From contig NZ_JADWPD010000024.1 in assembly GCF_017308975.1 (NCBI RefSeq), positions 112,081 through 176,080 of the forward strand: a stretch of DNA of 64,000 nt, given 5' to 3'. Below, in pieces: positions 42,491-52,071 of the stretch. Within the stretch, counting starts at the first letter, position 1; each line of letters begins with the position of its first letter. This stretch comes from Amycolatopsis sp. MtRt-6. Lineage in GTDB: Bacteria > Actinomycetota > Actinomycetes > Mycobacteriales > Pseudonocardiaceae. The position numbers and the translations under genes were made by a program. The notes below the pieces were generated by a model that saw only the letters and a program-made list of their open reading frames with translations, made no database searches and was not told where the DNA came from.

Positions 42491-43387
42491 ATGTCACCCG
42501 AGCCGATCCGGAACCTCGGCTTCCACCCGGCGGACGCGGGCGTCCCCGGCTTCGAGATCGTCGGCCTGGCCACGCTGCACGGCCGGATGCGGCGCCCGGC
42601 CGGCCTCCACCGCGCCGGCTTCCACGCCCTCACGCTGGTCACCGCCGGCACCGGCACGCGCACGGTCGACTTCGTGACCCACCCCTGCCGCCCGGGCACG
42701 CTGCTGTGGGTCCGCCCCGGCCAGGTCCAGCGCTTCGGCGACCTGGGCACGGCCGACGGCGTGCACCTGATGTTCACCCCGGCCTTCCCGCCGTCGTTCA
42801 GCGGTGCCGAGCGCCTGGTCAGCGCGTGGTACGGCCCGGTCTGCCACCAGCTGGGGACGAGCCCGGACTACGCCGTGCTCGCGACGCTGCTGAGCCGGCT
42901 GCGCGCGGAGGCCGCCCGCCCGCCGGGGACGGTCTCGGCGGAAATCCTCAAGCTGCAGCTCGCCGCGCTGCTGCTGCACGTCGACCGGCTGCCCCACGAC
43001 GAGCCCCGCGCGGGCGGCGACGTCTACGCCCGCTTCCGCGCCGAGCTCGAACAGTCGTACGCGACGGTGCGTCGCGCGGAGGACTACGCCGACCGCCTCG
43101 GCTACTCGGTGAAGACGCTGACCCGCGCCTGCGCGGCGGCCACCGGGCAGCCGGTCAAGCACGTGATCGACGGCCGCGTGGTCCTGGAGGCGCAGCGCCT
43201 GCTGGCCCACACCGAAGAGCCGGTCGCGGCCGTCGCGCGCCGGCTCGGGTTCAGCGAGCCGACCAACTTCGGCAAGTTCTTCACCCGCCGGACCGGCAGT
43301 ACGCCGGGGGAATTCCGGCGGGCGCACCGGCCGTCGAATCCGTCGAACGAGCCGTTTCGTTATCCGGCCGAGCCCTCCGACGCTTGA
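42491..43387 (+). CDS. AraC-family transcriptional regulator
   Basis: This 298-residue regulator has an N-terminal cupin-like sensing domain (HALTLVTAGTGTRTVDF, RPGTLLWVRPGQVQRFG) and a C-terminal AraC HTH pair (RAEDYADRLGYSVKTLTRACAAATG and PVAAVARRLGFSEPTNFGKFF). ATG 42491 follows CGGAG at proper spacing. A longer frame from 42407 is less likely. The divergent MBL gene is the plausible target. Confidence 0.87.
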   Translation: MSPEPIRNLGFHPADAGVPGFEIVGLATLHGRMRRPAGLHRAGFHALTLVTAGTGTRTVDFVTHPCRPGTLLWVRPGQVQRFGDLGTADGVHLMFTPAFPPSFSGAERLVSAWYGPVCHQLGTSPDYAVLATLLSRLRAEAARPPGTVSAEILKLQLAALLLHVDRLPHDEPRAGGDVYARFRAELEQSYATVRRAEDYADRLGYSVKTLTRACAAATGQPVKHVIDGRVVLEAQRLLAHTEEPVAAVARRLGFSEPTNFGKFFTRRTGSTPGEFRRAHRPSNPSNEPFRYPAEPSDA

Positions 43388-43399
43388 CGACAACCGGTA

Positions 43400-43427
43400 T
43401 GACTGCGTAGACATGTCAGCGCAGTCA
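43400..43427. promoter_or_regulatory. LacI operator for the GH42 operon
   Basis: TGACTGCG (43400-43407) is inverted as CGCAGTCA (43420-43427), with an inner GACATGTC palindrome at 43410-43417. The whole is a 28-bp dyad with only the two spacer pairs broken. It lies 49 bp upstream of the LacI start and 12 bp after the AraC stop. It could also act as the AraC gene terminator. Confidence 0.65.
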
Positions 43428-43476
43428 CACGGCTCACCAGTCACGACGCTCCGGTGGGCGAAGACCGGGAGAAGCA

Positions 43477-44562
43477 ATGACGCGATCGGGCCGGGGTGGA
43501 AATTCGTCCGCACCCAGCAGCAAGGACGTGGCGCTGGCCGCCGGCGTCTCGCAGAAAACCGTCTCCCGGGTCTTCAACAACGAGCAGTACGTCTCCGCCG
43601 ACGTCCGGCGCCGGGTGCTGGCCGCCGCCGAAGAGATCGGCTACCGGCCCAACAACGCCGCCCGGGCGCTCGCGTCCGGCCGCACTCGCTCGATCGGGGT
43701 CGTCACGCTGGGCACCGGGCTCTACGGGCCCGCGTCCCTGCTCGTCGGCATCGAACGGGCCGTGCAGAACGCCGGCTACGCGCTGCGCGTGGTCAGCACC
43801 CTGGAAGGCGACCCCTCCGGTGTCGCCGGCGCCGTCGAGTCGCTGCTCGAGCAGGGCGTCGACGGCATCGTCATCTCCGAACCGATCGACGAGGGCCCGC
43901 TGGCCCTGCAGGTGGACGTCCCGGTCCTGGTCTTCGGCGCCCCGCCGTCGTTCACCGCGCCCCGGCTGATCACCGCGGGCGTGATCTCCGAGGACCTCGC
44001 CCGGATCGCGACGGAGCACCTGCTCGACCTCGGGCACGAGACCGTCCACCACATCGCGGGCCCGCGGCGGTGGTACGCGGCCCGTGACCGGGCCGAGGGC
44101 TGGCGCCGGGCCCTGCGCGAGCGCGGTGCGGTCGAGCCCCCGGTCGTCGACGGGGACTGGTCGGCCTGGTCCGGGTACGCCGCCGGGCGGGTGCTGGCCG
44201 CCGACGACGTCACCGCCGTGTTCGCGGCCAACGACGACATGGCCATCGGGCTGATCCGCGCGCTGCTCGAAGCGGGCAGACGGGTCCCCGAGGACGTGAG
44301 CGTCGTCGGCTTCGACGACACGCCCATCTCCGCGTACGTCACGCCGCCGCTGACCACCGTGCGGCAGCCGTTCGATCCGATGGCGACCGCGGGCCTGCGC
44401 CTGCTCGTGCACGCCATCGAACAGCCGCAGGCCGCCGGCCTCGCTCCCGAAGAACCGCCGCTCGAACTCGTCGTCCGCGCCTCGACCGCCCCGCCGTCGT
44501 CCCGGAAAACCTCCGGGAGCGGGCGGCAGACGATCGCCCGCTCCGCCGGAAACCCGGGCTGA
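43477..44562 (+). CDS. LacI-family repressor of the GH42 operon
   Basis: This 361-residue LacI regulator has its HTH at ~15-37 (SSKDVALAAGVSQKTVSRVFNN) and hinge GYRPNNAARALASG. The effector domain includes GVVTLGTGLYGPASLLVG and VFAANDDMAIGLIRALLEAG and ends in a Ser/Arg-rich tail of ~35 residues. It precedes the ABC-GH42 operon by 83 bp on the same strand. GGGAGAAGC precedes the ATG. The effector is presumably galactose or a beta-galactoside. Confidence 0.92.
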   Translation: MTRSGRGGNSSAPSSKDVALAAGVSQKTVSRVFNNEQYVSADVRRRVLAAAEEIGYRPNNAARALASGRTRSIGVVTLGTGLYGPASLLVGIERAVQNAGYALRVVSTLEGDPSGVAGAVESLLEQGVDGIVISEPIDEGPLALQVDVPVLVFGAPPSFTAPRLITAGVISEDLARIATEHLLDLGHETVHHIAGPRRWYAARDRAEGWRRALRERGAVEPPVVDGDWSAWSGYAAGRVLAADDVTAVFAANDDMAIGLIRALLEAGRRVPEDVSVVGFDDTPISAYVTPPLTTVRQPFDPMATAGLRLLVHAIEQPQAAGLAPEEPPLELVVRASTAPPSSRKTSGSGRQTIARSAGNPG

Positions 44563-44645
44563 CCGCCCGGAATCCGAGCCCCCGCACCCCCCTTCCCCGC
44601 CGCCGGCGTGCCCGCACGCCTCCTTCCTGCCTCAGGAGTTCCGTC

Positions 44646-46025
44646 ATGCCCGAACTCGTCCCGAACCACGCCCTCAGCCGCCGGTCCTTCCTCGCCGCGG
44701 CCGGCGCGGTCTCGCTCGGCGCCGCACTGGCCGCGTGCAGCGGCGGCGGGGGCACCGCCGCGCCCGCCGCCGAGCGGGTGAGCCAGGCCGACATCGACAA
44801 GGCGATGTCGACGCCCACCGAACTGACCTTCTGGAGCTGGGCCCCGGAAATCGAGCAGGAAGTCGCCCTGTTCACGAAGAAGTACCCGGCCATCAAGGTC
44901 ACCGTGCAGAACGCCGGCCAGGGCACGCCGCAGTACACCAAGCTGCGCACCGCGCTGCAGGCCGGCACCGGCGCACCCGACCTGGCGCAGGTCGAGTTCC
45001 AGTACCTGCCGACCTTCACGGTCCTCGACAGCCTGCTCGACCTGCGCCCGTACGGCGCCGACGCGCTCAAGGCCCAGTTCGTCGACTGGACGTGGGGCCA
45101 GGTCAGCGGCCCGAACGGGGAGATCTTCGCCATCCCGCAGGACACCGGCCCGATGGGACTGCTGTACCGGCAGGACATCTTCGACTCCTACGGCCTTTCC
45201 GTGCCGAAGACGTGGGACGAGTTCGCGGACGCGGCGCGGAAGCTGCACACCGCCGCGCCGAACGTCTACCTGACCAACTTCGCCGCCAACCAGGCCGCCG
45301 CCTGGCACGGCCTGCTCTGGCAGGCCGGCGACAAGCCGTACACGATGTCCGGCAAGAGCGACATCACGGTCGCCGTCAACAGCCCGGCCGCCAAGAAACT
45401 CGCCGGCTACTGGGGCGGGCTGGCCAAGGAAGGCGTCATCGGGACCGAGCCGGACTTCACCGACTCCTGGTACGCCTCGCTCAACAACGGCAAGTACGCC
45501 ACCTGGATCACCGCGGCCTGGGGCCCGGCCTTCCTGTCCGGCTCGGCCAAGGCCACCGCGGGCAAGTGGCGGGCCGCGCCGCTGCCGCAGTGGGACGCGG
45601 CCAAGCCGAGCTCCGGCAACTGGGGCGGCTCGACCACCGCGGTGCTGAAGGGCACGAAGCACCCGATCGCGGCGGCGATGTTCGCGCAGTTCCTCAACAG
45701 CGACCCCGGATCGGCGAAGATGTTCGCCACCAAGCAGTTGTTCTTCCCGGCGACCAAGGCGCTGCTCGCCGACCCGTCGTTCGCCGGCGACACCCCGTCG
45801 TTCTACGGCGGCCAGAAGGTCAACGAGGTCTTCAGCTCGATCGGCGAGACCGTTTCGCCGTCGTTCCAGTGGCCGCCGTTCCTCGACCAGGCGGTGACCG
45901 ACTGGACCGAGACCGTCGGCAAGTCCCTGGCCGACAGGACCGACACGGTCGCCGCGCTCGACCAGTGGCAGTCGCGGGTCACCACGTTCGCCAAGAACCA
46001 GGGCTTCACGGTCCAGGGCGGATGA
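44646..46025 (+). CDS. Sugar ABC substrate-binding protein, Tat-type lipoprotein (GH42 operon)
   Basis: This 459-residue CUT1 binding protein has the twin-arginine signal LSRRSFLAAAG and lipobox LAAC (Cys31), then a linker of Gly/Ala and a two-lobed domain (TFWSWAPEIEQEVALF at its start). The operon with a beta-galactosidase suggests binding of galacto-oligosaccharides. The stop overlaps the permease gene by ATGA. Confidence 0.9.
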   Translation: MPELVPNHALSRRSFLAAAGAVSLGAALAACSGGGGTAAPAAERVSQADIDKAMSTPTELTFWSWAPEIEQEVALFTKKYPAIKVTVQNAGQGTPQYTKLRTALQAGTGAPDLAQVEFQYLPTFTVLDSLLDLRPYGADALKAQFVDWTWGQVSGPNGEIFAIPQDTGPMGLLYRQDIFDSYGLSVPKTWDEFADAARKLHTAAPNVYLTNFAANQAAAWHGLLWQAGDKPYTMSGKSDITVAVNSPAAKKLAGYWGGLAKEGVIGTEPDFTDSWYASLNNGKYATWITAAWGPAFLSGSAKATAGKWRAAPLPQWDAAKPSSGNWGGSTTAVLKGTKHPIAAAMFAQFLNSDPGSAKMFATKQLFFPATKALLADPSFAGDTPSFYGGQKVNEVFSSIGETVSPSFQWPPFLDQAVTDWTETVGKSLADRTDTVAALDQWQSRVTTFAKNQGFTVQGG

Positions 46026-46906
46026 GCACGATGAAACCCCGTTCCGCCGGGCCGTGGTTCGTCGCCCCGTTCCTCGTCCTGTTCGCGCTGTTCTTCGTCA
46101 CCCCGCTGGGCTACGCCGCCTACCTCAGCTTCTTCCAGCACAAGCTGATCGGCGGCACGGTGTTCGTCGGACTGGACAACTACGTCAAGGCCGTCACCGA
46201 CCCCCAGTTCCTCCGTGGTGTGCTGCGGGTGGCGACGTTCTTCGTCGTCCAGGTGCCGGTGATGCTGCTGCTCGCGCTGCTGTTCGCGCTCGCGCTGGAC
46301 AGCGGCCTGATGTGGCTCTCGAAGGTGGTCCGCCTGGGCGTGTTCGTCCCGTACGCCGTGCCCAGCGTGGTCGCGACGCTGATGTGGGGCTACCTCTACG
46401 GACCGGACTACGGGCCGTTCGCGCAGCTGAGCTCGTTCTTCGGGCTGCCGGTGCCGAAGTTCCTCAGCGACAGCTGGATGCTCGGCAGCCTCGCGAACGT
46501 CGTCACGTGGGAATTCGTCGGGTACAACATGATCATCCTCTACGCCGCGCTGCGCACGATTCCGTCGGAGCTCTACGAAGCGGCCGAAGTGGACGGTGCC
46601 GGTGCCTGGCGCACGGCCTGGTCGATCAAGCTCCCGGCGCTGCGCCCGGCGCTGCTGCTGACCCTGCTGTTCTCCGTGATCGGCAGCTTCCAGCTGTTCA
46701 ACGAACCCAAGCTGCTGAAGACGATCGCGCCCAACGTCATCGACAGCGGGTACACGGCGAACCTGTACGCGTACTCGCTCGCCTTCACCGGCCAGCAGGT
46801 CAACTACGCGGCCACCGTGTCGTTCCTGCTGGGCCTGGTCATCGTCGTCATCTCGTACACGATCCTGATCACCGCCAACCGCCGGAGCCGGAGGGCCGCC
46901 GCATGA
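46022..46906 (+). CDS. Sugar ABC transporter permease, MalF type (GH42 operon)
   Basis: This 294-residue permease has six predicted transmembrane helices and the EAA loop EAAEVDGAGAWRTA. It overlaps both neighbours by ATGA. Its partner is the MalG-type subunit at 46903. Confidence 0.92.
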   Translation: MSTMKPRSAGPWFVAPFLVLFALFFVTPLGYAAYLSFFQHKLIGGTVFVGLDNYVKAVTDPQFLRGVLRVATFFVVQVPVMLLLALLFALALDSGLMWLSKVVRLGVFVPYAVPSVVATLMWGYLYGPDYGPFAQLSSFFGLPVPKFLSDSWMLGSLANVVTWEFVGYNMIILYAALRTIPSELYEAAEVDGAGAWRTAWSIKLPALRPALLLTLLFSVIGSFQLFNEPKLLKTIAPNVIDSGYTANLYAYSLAFTGQQVNYAATVSFLLGLVIVVISYTILITANRRSRRAAA

Positions 46907-47769
46907 CCGGCCGCACGACCCGCCGTCGCAGCGTCCCGCTGACCGCCGCCATGCTCGCCGCGCTGGCCTACTTCCTGCTGCCGCTGTGCTGGCTGGTCAT
47001 CGCCTCGACCAAGAGCACCCAGGACCTGTTCACGACGTTCGGGCTGTGGTTCTCGAAGGTGCCACAGCTGTTCACCAACATCGGGGACACCCTGTCCCAC
47101 CAGGACGGGATCTTCGTGCGCTGGCTGCTGAACACGATCGGCTACGCCGTCGTCAGCGCGCTCGGCGCCGCCCTGCTCGCCGCGGCCGCCGGGTACGGCT
47201 TCGCGAAGTACCGCTTCCGCGGCCACGGCGCCGGGTTCAACCTGGTGCTCGGCGCGGTGATGGTGCCCGCGACGGCGCTGGCGATCCCGACCTACCTGCT
47301 GTTCTCCCAGGTCGGCCTGGTCAACACGCCGTGGGCGGTGATCCTGCCGTCGCTGGTGAACCCGTTCGGGCTCTACCTGATGCGGATCTACGCGCAGGAC
47401 GCCGTTCCGGACAGCGTCATCGAGGCCGCGCGGATCGACGGCGCGGGCGAGGCCCGGATCTTCTTCCGGATCGGGCTGCGGATGCTGGCACCCGGGCTGG
47501 TCACGGTCGTGCTCTTCACGCTGGTGGCCACCTGGAACAACTACTTCCTGCCGCTGATCATGCTCAACGACCAGAACCTGTACCCGGTCACCCTCGGCCT
47601 CGCGTTGTGGGCGGACCAGGCCCAGAACGGCGGCGCCGGCACGAGTGGCGAGATGCTGCCGCTGGTGCTGACCGGTTCCCTGCTCTCGATCCTGCCCCTC
47701 GTCGTGGCTTTCCTGTTCCTGCAGCGGTACTGGCAGAGCGGGCTCGCCACCGGCGCCGTCAAGCAGTGA
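46903..47769 (+). CDS. Sugar ABC transporter permease, MalG type (GH42 operon)
   Basis: This 288-residue permease has the EAA loop EAARIDGAGEARIF and the C-terminal motif LATGAVKQ. It overlaps the preceding permease and is followed 25 bp later by the beta-galactosidase gene. No ATPase is linked. Confidence 0.92.
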   Translation: MTGRTTRRRSVPLTAAMLAALAYFLLPLCWLVIASTKSTQDLFTTFGLWFSKVPQLFTNIGDTLSHQDGIFVRWLLNTIGYAVVSALGAALLAAAAGYGFAKYRFRGHGAGFNLVLGAVMVPATALAIPTYLLFSQVGLVNTPWAVILPSLVNPFGLYLMRIYAQDAVPDSVIEAARIDGAGEARIFFRIGLRMLAPGLVTVVLFTLVATWNNYFLPLIMLNDQNLYPVTLGLALWADQAQNGGAGTSGEMLPLVLTGSLLSILPLVVAFLFLQRYWQSGLATGAVKQ

Positions 47770-47794
47770 ACCCGACCCTCCTGGAGGTACCCCC

Positions 47795-49924
47795 ATGGCG
47801 GACCTGCCCGCCCGCGTCCTGTTCGGTGCCGCCTACTACCACGAGTACCAGCCCTACGAGCGGCTCAAGACCGACCTCGACCTGATGACCGAGGCCCGGT
47901 TCACCGTGATCCGCGTCGGCGAGTCGGTCTGGTCCACGTGGGAGCCGGAGAACGGCCGCTTCGACCTGGACTGGCTGCAGCCGGTTCTCGACGGCGCCCA
48001 CGAGCGCGGCATCTCCGTGGTCATCGGGACGCCGACGTACGCCGTGCCGCCGTGGCTCGCCCGGCAGTACCCGGAGATCACCGGCGAACGGGCGACCGGG
48101 CAGCGCATCGGCTGGGGTGCCCGCCAGGAGGTCGACTTCACGCACCCGGCGTTCCGCTTCCACGCAGAGCGGGTGATCCACAAGATCCTCGCCCGCTACG
48201 CCGGGCACCCGGCCGTGCTCGGGTTCCAGGTGGACAACGAGCCGGGGCTGGAGCTGTTCCACAACCACGGCGTCTTCCAGCGGTTCGTCGACCACCTGCG
48301 CGCGAAGTACGGCGACGTCGAGACGCTCAACCGCGAGTGGGGCCTGGTCTACTGGTCGCACCGGCTTTCGACCTGGGCCGACCTGTGGACCCCGGACGGC
48401 AACGCCCAGCCGCAGTACGACGTCGCCTGGCGGGAGTTCCAGGCCCGCCAGACCACCGAGTTCATCGCCTGGCAGGCCGGGATCGTGCGCCAGTACGCGC
48501 GCCCGGAGCAGTTCGTCACCACGTGCATCTCCTACACGCGCCCGGCCGTCGAGGACGACGAGCTGACCGACAGCCTCGACATCGCCGCGGGCAACCCCTA
48601 CTACGTCATGCAGGACGGGCTCGCGTTGCCCGACCCCGTGCCGGATGCCGAGCAGAAATGGAAGACCACCGGGGTCTGGGCGCTCTACGAGACCGCGGAC
48701 TGGATGTTCTCCTCCCGCCAGGCGCCGTTCCTGGTCACCGAAACCAACGCCATGCACATCGGCCATACCTGGGACAACCGGCCCGCGTTCGACGGCCAGT
48801 GGCGCCAGGCCGCCTGGGCGCTCGTCGCGCGCGGGGCCCGGATGATCGAGTACTGGCACTGGCACACGCTGCACTTCGGCGCCGAGACCTACTGGGGCGG
48901 GATCCTGCCGCACAGCGGACGGCCCGGCCGCACCTACGCCGAGCTCGCGCGCCTCGGCGAGGAGTTCGAGCTGGCCGGTTCCGCGGTCGCCGGGCTCGAG
49001 CCGGACGCGGACATCACGATGGTGTACTCGACGCCGAGCAAGTGGCTCATGCAGAAGTACCCCGCACTGTCCACACCGGACGGTGAGCCGGACGCCGCGT
49101 CCTACCACCGGTTCTTCGACCCGTTCTACCGCGGCGCCTTCGACGCGGGCCGCCAGGTCCGGATCGTCCACATCAGGCAGCTGCACGACCCCCGCGGGGA
49201 ACGCGAAGGCGTGGCGCCGGAAGAAGCCGCCCGGCGGCACCCGGTCCTGGTCGTCCCCGCGCTCTACCTGGCCGCGGACAGCACGGTGGACTGGCTGGCC
49301 GCCTACGCCCGCGCGGGCGGCCACCTCGTCCTCGGCCCCCGCACCGCCTACGCCGACCACGAGGGACGGGCCCGGCACGAATCGGCGCCCGGACGGCTCG
49401 TCGACGCCGCCGGCGTCTGGTACGACGAGTTCAGCAACCTCGGCGGCGACGTCCCGCTCAAGCCGGTGCCGGGCAGCCCCCTGGACCTGCCGCCGGGTGC
49501 GGCGGCGACGCGCTGGGTCGACGGGCTGACGGTGCTCGACGCTCACGTGCTCGCCGAATACGACCACCCGCACTTCGGCCGCTGGCCCGCCGTCACCACC
49601 CGCGCCGAGGGTGATGGCCGGATCACCTGCGTCGGCACGGTCCCGGACGCCGCGTTCGGCCGGGCGCTGGCCCGCTGGCTGGTGCCGCTGCCGGCCCACG
49701 CGTGGCCGAACCTCCCGGAGCCCGTGACCGCGACCACCGGGACCGCGCCCGACGGCCGCCGGGTGCACGTGATCCACAACTGGAACTGGAACCCTGCGAA
49801 CGTGACCGCGCCCGCGCCGCTGTCCGACCTGCTCGACGGCACGAACGTGCCGACGGGGATGGCCCTGAGCCTCGGCCCGTGGGACGTCCGCGTCTTCGTC
49901 GAACGACCCCCTACGAGGAAGTAG
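47795..49924 (+). CDS. GH42 beta-galactosidase, cytoplasmic
   Basis: This 709-residue enzyme hydrolyses beta-galactosides delivered by the operon transporter and has no signal peptide. The TIM barrel starts with FGAAYYHEYQPYERL, and the acid/base is Glu149 in FQVDNEPG. The nucleophile is Glu316 in LVTETNAM, followed by IEYWHWHTLHFGAETYWGG. A trimerisation domain (Glyco_hydro_42M) and a C-terminal beta domain follow. GGAGG precedes the ATG. Arabinogalactan or galactan side chains are plausible sources. Confidence 0.94.
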   Translation: MADLPARVLFGAAYYHEYQPYERLKTDLDLMTEARFTVIRVGESVWSTWEPENGRFDLDWLQPVLDGAHERGISVVIGTPTYAVPPWLARQYPEITGERATGQRIGWGARQEVDFTHPAFRFHAERVIHKILARYAGHPAVLGFQVDNEPGLELFHNHGVFQRFVDHLRAKYGDVETLNREWGLVYWSHRLSTWADLWTPDGNAQPQYDVAWREFQARQTTEFIAWQAGIVRQYARPEQFVTTCISYTRPAVEDDELTDSLDIAAGNPYYVMQDGLALPDPVPDAEQKWKTTGVWALYETADWMFSSRQAPFLVTETNAMHIGHTWDNRPAFDGQWRQAAWALVARGARMIEYWHWHTLHFGAETYWGGILPHSGRPGRTYAELARLGEEFELAGSAVAGLEPDADITMVYSTPSKWLMQKYPALSTPDGEPDAASYHRFFDPFYRGAFDAGRQVRIVHIRQLHDPRGEREGVAPEEAARRHPVLVVPALYLAADSTVDWLAAYARAGGHLVLGPRTAYADHEGRARHESAPGRLVDAAGVWYDEFSNLGGDVPLKPVPGSPLDLPPGAAATRWVDGLTVLDAHVLAEYDHPHFGRWPAVTTRAEGDGRITCVGTVPDAAFGRALARWLVPLPAHAWPNLPEPVTATTGTAPDGRRVHVIHNWNWNPANVTAPAPLSDLLDGTNVPTGMALSLGPWDVRVFVERPPTRK

Positions 49925-49934
49925 CGAGGTAGCG

Positions 49935-51908
49935 ATGGTCCCCATCCGACGATCATTCAAGGCGGTGCTGCTGGTCGTCGTCGCGGCGCTGCTGGGCGTG
50001 AGCCCGGCGGCGACCGCGCAGACGAGCGGCCCGACGACGATCTTCCGGCCGACGGCCGCCGCGGGGTACGTCAACCCGGGCGTCATGTACGCGCGGTCGA
50101 TCACCCTGCGCCACAACGGCGAAGCCAACGGCACGCTGGTTTCGACGTTCGAGGTCTACCGGAACCCGGGTGCCCCCGTGTTCCCGGTGTACCGCAGCGG
50201 CGACGCAGGCCAGAACTGGACCTACGTCTCCCAGGTCACCGACACGGTCAACGGCTACGGCATGCGCTGGAACCCGGAGATCTACGAGCTGCCGGACCGG
50301 CTCGGCACGCTCCCGGCGGGCACCCTGCTCGTCTCGGGGCTGTCGGTGCCGTCCGACATGAGCTCCACCGAGATCCTGCTCTACGCCAGCACCGACATCG
50401 GGAAGACGTGGAAGCTGCTGAGCTCGGTCGCCAAGGGCGGCCCGGCCAAGGTGCAGGACCCGAACACGCCGATCTGGGAACCCGTGCTGCTGCTGCGCAA
50501 CGGGAAGCTGATCGTGTACTACTCGGACCAGCGTGACAACGCGAAGCACTCGCAGAAGCTGGTCCACCAGGTCACCACGGACGGCCGGACGTGGGGGCCG
50601 GTCGTCGACGACGTCGTCTACCCGGCGCAGTCCGCCCGCCCCGGCATGGCGACGGTCGCGGAGCTGCCCGGCGGCCGGTGGATCATGACCTACGAGTACT
50701 GCGGTGCCCCGCAGGGCAGCTGCCCGATCTACTACAAGATCGCCACCGACCCGGAGAAATTCCTCCAGGCCGGCGACAACCAGATCGTCCTCGACGACAA
50801 CACCAAGCCGTGCTGCCAGCCGTTCGTCGTCTGGACGCCGTCGGGTGGCCCGCAGGGCACGATCGTGGTCAGCGCCGGCGGCCAGACCGCGCTCGCCGTC
50901 AACACCGCGGGCGGCGACCCTGCCCAGTGGCGGTCGCAGGCGTCCAACGCGCCCGGCGGGTACAGCCGCGGCCTGATGGTGATGCCGGACGGCAACACCG
51001 TCATGTCGATCACCGGTGGCTGGCACGACAGCAACTACCTCAACACGGTCGAATTCGCGCTCGACCACGTCGCCCCGGGCCTTTCGACGGGGGCGACGTA
51101 CACGCTGACCAACGACCACTCGCGCCTGAACCTGGGCGTCAACGGCACGTCGGTGGTCCAGCAGAGCGCGGGGACGCCGTGGGTGATCACGCGGCAGCCC
51201 ACCGGGTACTTCACGGTGGCCACCGGCGGCCGCGTCCTGTCGGTCGCCGGCGGGTCCACTTTGGACGGCGCGTGGCTGGAGCTGCGCACGCCGTCGCCGG
51301 GGTCGGCGACCCAGGAGTGGGCGGTCGTCCAGCAGACGGACGGGACGTACGAGCTGGCGAACCGCAAGAGCGGCAAGCTCCTGGAGGACCTCGCGTGGTC
51401 CACGTCGCCGGGCGCGCCGATGGCGCAGTGGCCGGACACCGACGGCCGCAACCAGCGGTGGACGCTGCGCCAGACGGCGTTGCCGAACCTGACGACCGGC
51501 GACTTCACCATCCAGAACAAGCTGGGCAGGTACCTGGAGATCGGCGCGGGTTCCACGGTCCCGGGCACGCAGGCCGACCAGTGGTGGTACGCCAACCAGC
51601 CGTGGCACCTGTGGCGCTTCGCGGCGGCGAACGGCGGCTACCGGATCGTGAACGCGAAGTCCGGCCTGGCACTGACCGACACCCACCCGGCGAGCAGCGA
51701 GGCGATCACCCAGACCGCCGTCGACGCGGGTAACGCGCAGCAGGTGTGGACGCTGGTGTCGAGCGGCGACCAGACGCTGATCAAGAACGTGGGCACCGGC
51801 CGGTACATCACGATCACCAACGGCTCGCCGTCGAACCTGGCGAAGGCGGTGTCCTGGACGAAGATCGAGACGCAGGACCAGTTCTGGACGGTGCGCCGGA
51901 TCAACTAG
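49935..51908 (+). CDS. Secreted sialidase-like beta-propeller protein with ricin-type lectin tail
   Basis: This 657-residue exported protein has a signal peptide ending SPAATAQ. Residues ~40-390 show sialidase/BNR propeller features (YRSGDAGQNWTYVSQV, LYASTDIGKTWKLLSSV, VTTDGRTWGP and a conserved-looking RPGMATVAELPGGRWIMTYE). The exact family is unclear: GH33-like sialidase, GH93-like exo-arabinanase or an uncharacterised relative. Residues ~395-657 contain two ricin-B-like trefoils with LxxG...QEW/QQVW repeats. It follows the GH42 gene by 10 bp, so it is the last gene of that operon. Confidence 0.8.
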   Translation: MVPIRRSFKAVLLVVVAALLGVSPAATAQTSGPTTIFRPTAAAGYVNPGVMYARSITLRHNGEANGTLVSTFEVYRNPGAPVFPVYRSGDAGQNWTYVSQVTDTVNGYGMRWNPEIYELPDRLGTLPAGTLLVSGLSVPSDMSSTEILLYASTDIGKTWKLLSSVAKGGPAKVQDPNTPIWEPVLLLRNGKLIVYYSDQRDNAKHSQKLVHQVTTDGRTWGPVVDDVVYPAQSARPGMATVAELPGGRWIMTYEYCGAPQGSCPIYYKIATDPEKFLQAGDNQIVLDDNTKPCCQPFVVWTPSGGPQGTIVVSAGGQTALAVNTAGGDPAQWRSQASNAPGGYSRGLMVMPDGNTVMSITGGWHDSNYLNTVEFALDHVAPGLSTGATYTLTNDHSRLNLGVNGTSVVQQSAGTPWVITRQPTGYFTVATGGRVLSVAGGSTLDGAWLELRTPSPGSATQEWAVVQQTDGTYELANRKSGKLLEDLAWSTSPGAPMAQWPDTDGRNQRWTLRQTALPNLTTGDFTIQNKLGRYLEIGAGSTVPGTQADQWWYANQPWHLWRFAAANGGYRIVNAKSGLALTDTHPASSEAITQTAVDAGNAQQVWTLVSSGDQTLIKNVGTGRYITITNGSPSNLAKAVSWTKIETQDQFWTVRRIN

Positions 51909-51950
51909 CGCCGTGTCCTAGCTCGGTCGACAGCGGCCCGGCTCGAGCGC

Positions 51951-52070
51951 CCCAATGTGGCGGTGGGGGGGGGGGGGGCCCCCACACCCCCCAAACGAGG
52001 GGGTGGGGGGCCCGCCCCCCCCCCCCCCCGCCACATTGGGTGCGTTGGACGCAACCAACGCCACATTGGG
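51951..52070. repeat. Giant G/C-rich hairpin with CCAATGTGGCG repeats
   Basis: CCCAATGTGGCGG (51951-51963) is inverted as CCGCCACATTGGG (52028-52040). Between them a G14 run (51965-51978) faces a C15 run (52015-52029), and the loop contains further C/G palindromic blocks. A second copy of CCACATTGGG (52061-52070), preceded by GCGTTGG/CCAACGC arms, follows. It lies 43 bp after the sialidase-like gene. Homopolymer lengths may be sequencing-sensitive. Confidence 0.8.
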
Positions 52071-52071
52071 G

